Source: Aquimarina muelleri DSM 19832 (GTDB taxonomy: Bacteria > Bacteroidota > Bacteroidia > Flavobacteriales > Flavobacteriaceae). From it: a DNA stretch of 64,000 nt. Shown here in pieces: positions 7,971-15,279 of the stretch. Position 1 is the stretch's first letter, and each line of letters opens with the position of its first letter. Both the position numbers and the translations under genes were made by a program. The stretch covers positions 62,001 through 126,000 of the forward strand of contig NZ_AUML01000009.1 in assembly GCF_000430665.1 (NCBI RefSeq), read 5' to 3'. The notes under the pieces are model-generated. The model saw nothing but the letters and a program-made list of their open reading frames with translations. It was not told where the DNA came from and did not search any database.

Positions 7971-8045
7971 CGTGAGGGATAGAAGCAAGCTACCATGTAG
8001 CGCGTATAGCCCGACCTGTAATGCAATGTAAGGTCATGCCCTTAA
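7971..8045 (+). ncRNA. Structured leader / candidate small RNA upstream of lepA
   Basis: The segment can fold as a three-stem junction. The closing stem pairs GAGGG with CCCTT, a hairpin is formed by GCTAC-CAT-GTAGC, and another by GACCT with AGGTC around an AT-rich loop. The unpaired-looking stretches GATAGAAGC and ATAGCCC resemble an intergenic motif I recall as recurrent in Flavobacteriia; whether it is the Rfam Flavo-1 motif was not checked. It could be a cis-acting leader of lepA or a separate RNA. Confidence 0.4.
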
Positions 8046-8156
8046 TTATTTTGAAAAAAGATGAATTACCTTTAAACAGGTACTTAAATTAGGATTAGCA
8101 TACCAAACGAAACGATTATGTAGAGTAGATGGTATATAAGACAAGAGAAACCATAC

Positions 8157-9953
8157 ATGAAAAACATTAGAAATTTTTGCATTATAGCACATATCGACCA
8201 CGGTAAAAGTACGTTGGCAGATCGATTATTGGATTTTACAGGTTCTGTAACTGCTCGCGAAGCACAAGCACAACTTTTGGATAGTATGGATCTGGAACGG
8301 GAGCGAGGTATTACTATCAAAAGTCATGCGATACAGATGGAGTATATGTATAAAGGTGAAAAATATATTTTAAACCTTATTGATACTCCTGGTCATGTGG
8401 ATTTTTCTTACGAGGTTTCCCGATCTATCGCAGCTTGTGAAGGAGCTTTGCTTATTGTAGATGCTGCACAAAGTATACAAGCACAAACCATTTCTAATTT
8501 ATATCTGGCATTAGAGAATGATCTGGAGATTATACCAGTACTTAATAAAGTAGATTTACCTAGTGCAAATCCAGAAGAGGTAACCGATGATATTGTAGAT
8601 CTATTAGGGTGTGATCCAGAAGATGTAATTCCTGCCAGTGCCAAGACAGGTATTGGGATCGAAGAAATATTAACTGCAGTTATCGAACGAATTCCTGCGC
8701 CAAAAGGAGTAGAAGACGAACCATTACAAGCATTGATTTTTGATTCGGTATACAACCCTTTTAGAGGAGTAGAAACTTATTTTAGAGTAGTAAACGGAGA
8801 AATTAAAAAAGGACAACAGATAAAATTTGTTGCTACAGGGAAGAACTATTTTGCAGATGAGGTTGGAACTTTAAAACTAAATCAGGTTCCTAAACAGGTT
8901 ATCAAAACTGGAGATGTAGGGTATCTTATTACAGGTATTAAAGATGCTCGTGAGGTAAAAGTAGGAGATACTATTACCGATGCTAAAACTCCTACAAAAA
9001 ATGCAATTGCTGGTTTTGAGGATGTAAAACCTATGGTGTTTGCGGGTATATATCCTGTGGATACCGAAGATTATGAAGAACTTCGTAGTTCTATGGAAAA
9101 ACTACAACTTAATGATGCATCTCTGGTATTTGTACCAGAAAGTTCTGCAGCCTTAGGTTTTGGTTTTAGATGTGGGTTTTTAGGAATGTTACACATGGAG
9201 ATTATTCAGGAACGTCTGGAACGCGAATTTAATATGACCGTTATCACTACGGTACCTAACGTATCCTATCATGCCTTTACTAATAAAGATCCAGACGATA
9301 TAATTATTGTTAATAATCCATCAGATTTACCAGATCCATCTTCGATGAATCGTGTCGAGGAACCTTATATTAAAGCTTCTATTATTACCAAATCTGATTT
9401 TGTGGGTTCTGTAATGTCGTTGTGTATCGAAAAACGGGGAGAGATTACCAATCAAACCTATTTAACTACAGAGCGAGTAGAATTAACTTTTGATATGCCA
9501 TTGGCAGAGATTGTTTTTGATTTTTATGATCGTTTAAAAACTGTGTCCAAGGGGTATGCCTCTTTTGATTATTCTCCTATTGGTCTTAGAGCTTCTAAAT
9601 TGGTAAAAGTAGATATCTTGCTTAATGGTAATATTGTAGATGCATTATCTGCATTATTACATAAAGACAATGCCTATGATATTGGTAAAAAGATATGCGA
9701 AAAGTTAAAAGAATTAATCCCTCGTCAACAATTTGATATCCCTATACAAGCAGCGATCGGAGCTAAGTTTATTGCTCGTGAAACGGTAAAAGCCCTGCGT
9801 AAGGATGTAACGGCAAAATGTTATGGAGGAGATATTTCTCGTAAGCGTAAATTATTAGAAAAGCAGAAAAAAGGAAAAAAACGTATGCGTCAAGTAGGTA
9901 ACGTAGAAATCCCTCAAGAAGCATTTATGGCAGTCCTTAAGCTTAACGATTAA
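8157..9953 (+). CDS. lepA: Elongation factor 4 (ribosomal back-translocase)
   Basis: LepA is a translational GTPase that acts on stalled or misassembled ribosomes. The 598-residue protein starts [25 protein letters not shown]-type, with the G1 motif AHIDHGKST, the switch I RERGITI, G3 DTPGHVDF and G4 NKVD. The LepA-specific C-terminal domain is complete, including KAKCYGG-like [19 protein letters not shown] near the end. The length equals that of E. coli LepA. The long leader upstream carries a structured RNA-like element. It is not in an obvious operon with the following deaminase gene, which has its own promoter-like box. Confidence 0.98.
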   Translation: MKNIRNFCIIAHIDHGKSTLADRLLDFTGSVTAREAQAQLLDSMDLERERGITIKSHAIQMEYMYKGEKYILNLIDTPGHVDFSYEVSRSIAACEGALLIVDAAQSIQAQTISNLYLALENDLEIIPVLNKVDLPSANPEEVTDDIVDLLGCDPEDVIPASAKTGIGIEEILTAVIERIPAPKGVEDEPLQALIFDSVYNPFRGVETYFRVVNGEIKKGQQIKFVATGKNYFADEVGTLKLNQVPKQVIKTGDVGYLITGIKDAREVKVGDTITDAKTPTKNAIAGFEDVKPMVFAGIYPVDTEDYEELRSSMEKLQLNDASLVFVPESSAALGFGFRCGFLGMLHMEIIQERLEREFNMTVITTVPNVSYHAFTNKDPDDIIIVNNPSDLPDPSSMNRVEEPYIKASIITKSDFVGSVMSLCIEKRGEITNQTYLTTERVELTFDMPLAEIVFDFYDRLKTVSKGYASFDYSPIGLRASKLVKVDILLNGNIVDALSALLHKDNAYDIGKKICEKLKELIPRQQFDIPIQAAIGAKFIARETVKALRKDVTAKCYGGDISRKRKLLEKQKKGKKRMRQVGNVEIPQEAFMAVLKLND

Positions 9954-10037
9954 ACTATAAATACACACCGTAGTAGATCGTTTTTAATCTGTATTGGAAT
10001 TATAATTTCATAAAGGTTACATTCAAAAATCAAAATA

Positions 10038-10045
10038 TATTTTTG
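10038..10045 (+). promoter_or_regulatory. -7 box upstream of the guanine deaminase gene
   Basis: TATTTTTG followed by CAA fits TAnnTTTG and lies 103 bp before the ATG. No TTG is found at the ideal distance, so the assignment is tentative. Confidence 0.35.
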
Positions 10046-10148
10046 CAAGAACATTATGTGGTCTTGCAATAAATCAGGATAGGGATTACTATAAGCATAT
10101 ACAAAATCCTTAAAAATAGGAATTGGTTTTTATCCAAACTAAAGATAC

Positions 10149-10625
10149 ATGACAGAAAGAGATAAATATTTTATGGGTAGAGCTATTGCGGTAGCCGAAC
10201 AAGGAATGAATTCTAATACAGGAGGCCCTTTTGGAGCTGTAGTTGTAAAGGATGATCAAATAATAGCAGAGGGATGTAATAGTGTTACCTCTACCAATGA
10301 TCCTACTGCTCATGCCGAAGTGGTTGCTATACGAGAAGCGTGTAGAAAATTAAAAACATTTCAGTTAGAGGATTGCATCATTTATACTTCGTGCGAACCT
10401 TGCCCGATGTGCCTTGGTGCAATTTATTGGGCAAGACCCCAAAAAGTGTTTTATGGTTGTACAAAAGAAGATGCAGCGGCTATTGATTTTGACGATCAGT
10501 TTATTTATGATGAATTAGATAAAGGAATAGATAACCGACAAATCAATTTTATTGGGTTAATGCGCGAAGAAGCTGTTGCAGTCTTTAAACAATGGGAAGA
10601 AAAAATGGATAAAACCGCATATTAG
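10149..10625 (+). CDS. guaD: Guanine deaminase (cytidine deaminase-like fold)
   Basis: The 158-residue protein closely follows the B. subtilis GuaD pattern. It has GGPFGAVVVKD, then TAHAEVVAIR with the zinc-ligand histidine and catalytic glutamate, TSCEPCPMCLGAIYWARP with the two zinc-ligand cysteines, and AAAIDFDDQFIY near the C-terminus. GuaD hydrolyses guanine to xanthine plus ammonia for purine salvage. The DFDD and ARP segments favour GuaD over TadA, which would lack this C-terminal region. It starts MTERDKYFMGRAIAVAEQG and stands alone between lepA and a convergent HAD gene. Confidence 0.9.
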   Translation: MTERDKYFMGRAIAVAEQGMNSNTGGPFGAVVVKDDQIIAEGCNSVTSTNDPTAHAEVVAIREACRKLKTFQLEDCIIYTSCEPCPMCLGAIYWARPQKVFYGCTKEDAAAIDFDDQFIYDELDKGIDNRQINFIGLMREEAVAVFKQWEEKMDKTAY

Positions 10626-10661
10626 TATATGTTAATATGCAGTTTTTTGATTAAAAATAAT

Positions 10662-11483
10662 TTATATATTAATCAAAGCTTTTTTGGCTAGAATCATTTT
10701 TTCTAACATATATTCTACCCCATTTTCATTATTACTTTTTGTAGTGTAGTTGGCAATAGCTTTAACATTGGGATGTGCATTTTCCATTGCAAAACTGTAT
10801 GTAGCTCTGGTCATCATCTCTATATCATTATTATAATCTCCAAATACCATAGTTTCTTCTGGGGATATATTATAACTTTCTTGTAGTTGTTGTAATGCAT
10901 AACCTTTATTGGCAAGATTGTGAGAAAGATCTAGCCAAATCTCTCCAGACACCTTTACTTTTAAACTATTTTCGAGATGTTTAAAAGCTGGATACAGATA
11001 TTCTTCTGCTCCTTTTTGATTACAAATAGCAATTTTAAGGTATTGATCATCGGTGATATCTGCAAGATTTTCAACTATTTGATAGCGATCATAAAACTCG
11101 CTAAACATATCTATAAAACTTTGTTCATGGTTATCGACGTACCCGCATTTTCGCCCACATAAAACAACTTGTGAGCCTTTTAGAGTTTTAATAATCTCTA
11201 ATAATTCCAGATACGTTTGGCGATCAATCTCTGTAGTTTGCAATTCATTATCTTGTCGCATAGTTAATGCACCATTTTCTGCAATAACATAAATATCATC
11301 TTTAATAGGTTTTAGCTTATTGATAATACTATAATATTGTCTACCGCTAGCAGCAACAAAAGTTACCCCAAGGCTACGTAATTCTTCAAAGAGTTCAAAG
11401 AAATGTTGACTTACTTCTCCTTTACTATTAAGAAGTGTGCCGTCCATATCTGTAGCAACCATTTTAATCTTAGCTAAATCCAT
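10662..11483 (-). CDS. HAD-superfamily phosphatase, Cof/YidA type
   Basis: The 273-residue protein has the Cof-type type-IIB HAD layout. Motif I is ATDMDGTLLNSKG near the N-terminus with the nucleophile and acid aspartates, motif II is the VAASGR segment, and motif IV is MVFGDYNNDIEMM. A large cap domain lies between. Such enzymes dephosphorylate small sugar phosphates, FMN or PLP with broad specificity, so the substrate cannot be told. It is transcribed alone, with a TACCTTTG box (11507-11514) 23 bp upstream of the start, and it converges on guaD. Confidence 0.9.
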   Translation of the reverse strand: MDLAKIKMVATDMDGTLLNSKGEVSQHFFELFEELRSLGVTFVAASGRQYYSIINKLKPIKDDIYVIAENGALTMRQDNELQTTEIDRQTYLELLEIIKTLKGSQVVLCGRKCGYVDNHEQSFIDMFSEFYDRYQIVENLADITDDQYLKIAICNQKGAEEYLYPAFKHLENSLKVKVSGEIWLDLSHNLANKGYALQQLQESYNISPEETMVFGDYNNDIEMMTRATYSFAMENAHPNVKAIANYTTKSNNENGVEYMLEKMILAKKALINI

Positions 11484-11788
11484 ATTGATTTATAATTTAT
11501 AAGATGCAAAGGTATGTAGTTACCATAAATAGAATATGGTGGCACTGTGAAATTTGTATTAAATTAGCAAAAACTTATAAAATATTATCTTTTATTGAAA
11601 ATTCTACAATTTGAATAGGTTTTTAAGCCTAATACAATTTGTGAAGTAGTATGTTTTTTTGTTTTTAAGATAGATATATTTATCAATATGTATTTTATAC
11701 TCACTTAAATTTGGAAATCTTGCAATAATAAACGGTACAGATTCTAAGGGAATAAGAAATACGATAATTTAAAAAATAAAAATAGGAA
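11484..11788. other. Divergent intergenic region between HAD and yjbQ genes
   Basis: This 305-bp AT-rich gap holds the HAD -7 box and, on the plus strand, a TAAATTTG box at 11706-11713 that could serve yjbQ with a leader of about 70 nt. An AGGAA-type ribosome site precedes the yjbQ ATG. No other gene or repeat is seen. Confidence 0.5.
11507..11514 (-). promoter_or_regulatory. -7 box upstream of the HAD phosphatase gene
   Basis: The minus-strand TACCTTTG followed by C fits TAnnTTTG and lies 23 bp before the ATG, a normal distance. No TTG is well placed. Confidence 0.45.
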
Positions 11789-12214
11789 ATGAAATTTTTT
11801 CAGAAAGAGATCCAATTCTCTCCTTATCCAAGGGGATTTCACCTTATAACCAAACAGGTAGTTACAGAAATTACTGAAATCAAAGATATTAAAATAGGCC
11901 AATTACAGGTGTTTATTAAACACACTTCTGCCAGTATTACTATAAACGAAAATGCAGATGCTACAGTACGTGAGGATTTTGAAAGCCATATGAATATCAT
12001 GGTTCCTGAGGGAGCACCTTATTATAAACATACCTACGAAGGGCCTGATGATATGCCAGCTCATATTAAAGCTTCATTACTAGGAGCTTCGGTTCTTATA
12101 CCAATTACGAATGGGAGATTAAATATGGGAGTTTGGCAAGGTATTTATTTGTGTGAGCATAGAGATTATGCAGAAGGCAGAAGTTTAATTTTAACTGCTT
12201 ATGGAATGGGGTAA
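11789..12214 (+). CDS. YjbQ/UPF0047 family protein
   Basis: The 141-residue protein has the three signature regions of the family: HTSASITINENAD, HIKASLLGAS and a C-terminal GRLNMGVWQGIYLCEHRD. Conserved histidines in these segments form a probable metal site. E. coli YjbQ shows weak thiamine-phosphate synthase activity, but the true role is unsettled. It starts MKFFQKEIQFSPYPRGFHLIT, which agrees with homologues. It stands alone and converges on the next gene. Confidence 0.9.
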   Translation: MKFFQKEIQFSPYPRGFHLITKQVVTEITEIKDIKIGQLQVFIKHTSASITINENADATVREDFESHMNIMVPEGAPYYKHTYEGPDDMPAHIKASLLGASVLIPITNGRLNMGVWQGIYLCEHRDYAEGRSLILTAYGMG

Positions 12215-12233
12215 TTTGTTTCGAAAGCCTAAA

Positions 12234-12275
12234 AAACCCTTCACAAATCACAATTTTGAGCGTTCTGAAGGGTTT
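12234..12275 (-). terminator. Terminator of the 12312 membrane-protein gene
   Basis: A 10-bp stem (AAACCCTTCA / TGAAGGGTTT) with a 22-nt loop is followed on the minus strand by TTTTTT. It lies between convergent genes and may also act weakly on yjbQ. Confidence 0.75.
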
Positions 12276-12311
12276 AATGTTATACTTGATTTCAAGATAT
12301 ATGTTACTATT

Positions 12312-12752
12312 TTAAAACCAATTTGCCCAAGGAATTCTGGATAGCATAAGAATCCATGCAATAGTATAAAAAATAGCTAATATTTTAAATTTTGGTGTAG
12401 AGGTAAGCTTTTTCTTGTGTTTAGAATATCCCATAGTGATAAAAACAATAGTTAAAATCATTACCATAGGATGCTCTACATTATATAATCGTAGAGTAGC
12501 ATCTTTCATGATTTCGCCTACTTTATGAGTTCCTGAGAACCAGACAACAAGGGGGGATACAAAGAAAATAATAATACCTATTAAAAGTTGAATATGCGTT
12601 ACAATAAGCGCAAATAAAGAAATTCTAAAATCTTTTGGGCCATATTCTTTTTTGGTAAAGAACCCAATAAGTGCATTGATTGTAGCTAAGGTAACAACAA
12701 GAACAACAAGATAAGCCCAATAAGAGTGAACGATTTGAATAGCTTCGTACAT
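12312..12752 (-). CDS. Four-helix integral membrane protein, unknown function
   Basis: The 146-residue protein has four hydrophobic segments, at about 13-32, 47-66, 95-110 and 122-140, joined by short charged loops. Histidines sit at or near membrane edges (HSYWAY, THIQLLIG, VEHPMVM), a pattern that could bind haem. Homologues in Bacteroidota are often loosely labelled cytochrome b, but nothing here proves it. The next gene upstream on this strand encodes a c-type cytochrome peroxidase, which would suit a redox role, although the 140-bp gap argues against tight coupling. Confidence 0.7.
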   Translation of the reverse strand: MYEAIQIVHSYWAYLVVLVVTLATINALIGFFTKKEYGPKDFRISLFALIVTHIQLLIGIIIFFVSPLVVWFSGTHKVGEIMKDATLRLYNVEHPMVMILTIVFITMGYSKHKKKLTSTPKFKILAIFYTIAWILMLSRIPWANWF

Positions 12753-12894
12753 AATGAGGTGTTTAGTTTATTCAAAGGTACATATAATGCATAAAAAAAC
12801 CTCGTTTTTAAAAAAACAAAGAATTATGATTATTATGTATTTCTCACAAAACAAAAAGATCTTTTATTGGACTAAAACTATAAACAGATGCTTC

Positions 12895-13944
12895 TTACTC
12901 TAGTGCTTCTTGTGGGACTTCTCCTGTTAAGGTTTGTAAAAACAAATGAATCTCATTTACTTGTTGTGAACTCAATTTTTGGTTTAATTGCGTCTCTCCC
13001 ATAATAGCAATGGCTTTTCTAAGATTTTGGACACTACCATCATGAAAGTAAGGTGCGGTTTTTTCAATATTACGTAATGATGGAACTTTAAATACATATT
13101 TATCTGCTTCATTTTTGGTAAGATCAAATTTACCATTATCAATATTTTTGCTTTTTGTGTGATCCCAATAATTTACGGTAAGTCCAAATTTTTGGTACAT
13201 ATCCCCTCCTAATAATGCTCCAGAATGACAAGTGGTACAGCCAACACTTATAAAGGTTTCCATACCTTGTTTTTCGTATTTATTTAATGCAGAATTTTCG
13301 CCTGCTATATAAGTATCAAATTTAGATGGGGTAATTAGTTTTCGCTCAAAAGCGCCAATGGCTTTTTCTATATTTTTATAGGTTATAGGTTGTTTTTCCT
13401 TGGGGAACGCTTTGCCAAAAAGCTCGATGTATTCGTCAATTTTAGATATTCGATCTACCACTACTTTTTCGCTGGGCATTGCCATTTCTATAGGGTTTAA
13501 GATTGGGCCTCCTGCCTGTGCTTCTACATCGGGTTCGCGTCCATCCCAAAATTGGGATATATGTAGTGCAGCATTAAGAGTTGTAGGAGAGTTGCGTCCT
13601 CCTGGCTTACCATCATTACCTATCGAAAAAGATAGGTTGTCTACCCCATACGTTTTTAAATTATGACAGGTATTACAACTTTGTGTATTGTCCTTAGAGA
13701 GTCTTTTTTCATAATACAATTTTTTACCAAGAACTACTTTTTCATGAAAAATGGGATTGTTTTTATTTTCGGCTATCTTGGGCAATGCTCCAAAGGTTTT
13801 CCGAGCTTTTTTGTCGATTTCTGATGTTGTCTCTGATTTAGTTCCAATAGAAACCGGAACATAGTCTTTGTCTTTTTGTTTGGAATCCTTTTTGCATCCT
13901 ATGCACAGTGCAAGGATAAGAACCCATTGAAATACGTTTTTCAT
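12895..13944 (-). CDS. Dihaem cytochrome c peroxidase lipoprotein (MauG/CcpA family)
   Basis: The protein starts with a lipoprotein signal peptide ending in LALCIGC, so it is probably anchored in the periplasm by Cys16. Two CxxCH haem-attachment motifs are present, CNTCH near residue 92 and CTTCH near residue 238, each in one cytochrome-c-like domain. The family reduces hydrogen peroxide to water with electrons from small cytochromes; some relatives oxidise other substrates. The arrangement NPIEMAMPSEKVV after the first haem is typical of CcpA/MauG. The length of 349 residues is normal. Confidence 0.92.
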   Translation of the reverse strand: MKNVFQWVLILALCIGCKKDSKQKDKDYVPVSIGTKSETTSEIDKKARKTFGALPKIAENKNNPIFHEKVVLGKKLYYEKRLSKDNTQSCNTCHNLKTYGVDNLSFSIGNDGKPGGRNSPTTLNAALHISQFWDGREPDVEAQAGGPILNPIEMAMPSEKVVVDRISKIDEYIELFGKAFPKEKQPITYKNIEKAIGAFERKLITPSKFDTYIAGENSALNKYEKQGMETFISVGCTTCHSGALLGGDMYQKFGLTVNYWDHTKSKNIDNGKFDLTKNEADKYVFKVPSLRNIEKTAPYFHDGSVQNLRKAIAIMGETQLNQKLSSQQVNEIHLFLQTLTGEVPQEALE

Positions 13945-14194
13945 GTTGTTAATTTTGTGTTAGATATATATGTCAAAGTTGGTTTTCTTACTGTCGTTAT
14001 ACTATAGTAATGCTTACAAAATAATTGCTGTTTTTTTAGAAAAAATATAAATGCTTAAAAAGTAAAGCCTCAAACGATTTTGAAGTAGTTTATTTCTTTT
14101 GGTTAAAAAAGAATAATGAGGATTAGAAATTAAAGTATAAAAATGCTATTTTTTTAAGTAGCAATTGGGGGTAGGGGGATAAATAAAAAGCAAA

Positions 14195-14425
14195 GGAAAC
14201 AAGCTCGAAGTACTGAGAAACAACCCCAGAGGGCGAAGAAACATACTCGGAGTGTTAGGAAACCTTACAGGAGAGCCAGGAAACATGCTCGGAGTATCAG
14301 GAAATATTACAGGAGAGCTAGGAAACATCCTCGGTGTGTTAGGAAATAAGGTCGGAGTCCTGAGAAACTTCTTCGGAGAGTCAAGAAATAACCTCAGAGT
14401 CCTAAGATATAAGGTTTAAGTATCA
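14195..14425. repeat. 21-bp minisatellite, 11 degenerate units
   Basis: GGAAAC-, AGAAAC- or GGAAAT-like starts recur exactly every 21 bp from 14195 to 14405, giving 11 units with no length change. Units differ at several positions but keep a GGAAACnTnCTCGGAGTnT-like core. Because 21 is a multiple of three, the frame starting at 14183 on the plus strand stays open through ten units and reads a heptapeptide like GNxLGVL alternating with GNxTGEx. It stops in unit 11, and no ATG precedes unit 5. The minus strand is also open over much of it. No gene can be assigned with confidence. Confidence 0.85.
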
Positions 14426-14560
14426 GAAAATATACCGAAACGTTTAAAAAAAATGTAAAAAAGATGGGGTAAAAACACAAAGTTCCGAAAAATGAAACTA
14501 ATATATTTTAATATTGTGCTGTTAAACATAAAATAATAACTTTTAAAATTTACTTTATTT

Positions 14561-15202
14561 ATGAAACAGACACAAATCAATCGGTTAGAAATGGCTCAAG
14601 CAACCGATAACCATCTAAATTTGCATACAGCTATATGGAACACTATTCCTGTTTTTGGAGAAACCAAAAATAGATTAGCACAGCTTATTTCTGAAATCAA
14701 AGAAACGGCCAAAGATCAAAATGAAGCTCAGGTATTTATAGGAAGTTCACAGCGTGAAATTAAAAAAACAATTGCAGATAAAATGGATATTATCGATGAT
14801 GCAATCCAATCGTATGCCGAAGATACCGAAAACGCAGAGTTACTATCCCGATCCAGTAATACCGCTTCCGATTATTTTAAGTTACCTAACGAAGACTTCG
14901 AAACCAAAGTGCTTGCTATGATTCAACTTTCTGAAGATACTTTGCCAGCAATGCAAGAGTATGGAGCGACACAAGAAGAGATCGAAGATGTAAAAATCTT
15001 GGCAAATAATTTTCTGGAAAAAAGACAAAAACCAAGAGCTTTTCAAATAGCTTCTAAAGTAGCTACCTTAAGCTTGGACGATCAATTTAAAGAAATAACA
15101 CAAATCTTAAAAAGACTGGATAGGTTAATGAAACGATTTAAATCCTCTCACCCTACATTTTATATAGGATATAATTCTTCTAGATTAGTGGTAGATAAGT
15201 GA
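14561..15202 (+). CDS. Hypothetical helical protein, 213 aa
   Basis: The protein starts MKQTQINRLEMAQATDNHLNL and is rich in charged helical sequence with heptad-like spacing. It has no signal peptide, membrane segment or recognisable catalytic motif. The centre contains FIGSSQREIKKTIADKMDIIDD and the end is an RLDRLMKRFKSSHPTFYIGYN-like basic segment. I do not recognise the family; the composition suggests a small cytoplasmic helical bundle. It follows the minisatellite by 135 bp and ends before a strong terminator shared with the convergent TonB receptor gene. Confidence 0.7.
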   Translation: MKQTQINRLEMAQATDNHLNLHTAIWNTIPVFGETKNRLAQLISEIKETAKDQNEAQVFIGSSQREIKKTIADKMDIIDDAIQSYAEDTENAELLSRSSNTASDYFKLPNEDFETKVLAMIQLSEDTLPAMQEYGATQEEIEDVKILANNFLEKRQKPRAFQIASKVATLSLDDQFKEITQILKRLDRLMKRFKSSHPTFYIGYNSSRLVVDK

Positions 15203-15223
15203 TATCCAAAGGGGTATAAAAGC

Positions 15224-15260
15224 AAAAAACCTCGTTCGATTATCGAACGAGGTTTTTTTT
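15224..15260. terminator. Bidirectional terminator
   Basis: A stem of CCTCGTTCGAT and its complement, flanked by A6 and T8, serves the plus-strand hypothetical gene and the minus-strand TonB receptor gene that converge here. Confidence 0.9.
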
Positions 15261-15279
15261 TAAATATAATTTTTATATC

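Noticed and set aside
14146-14328. 60-codon minus-strand frame across the minisatellite
   Set aside because: It is produced by the repeat itself, whose 21-bp period keeps both strands open; no family-like sequence or start context supports it.
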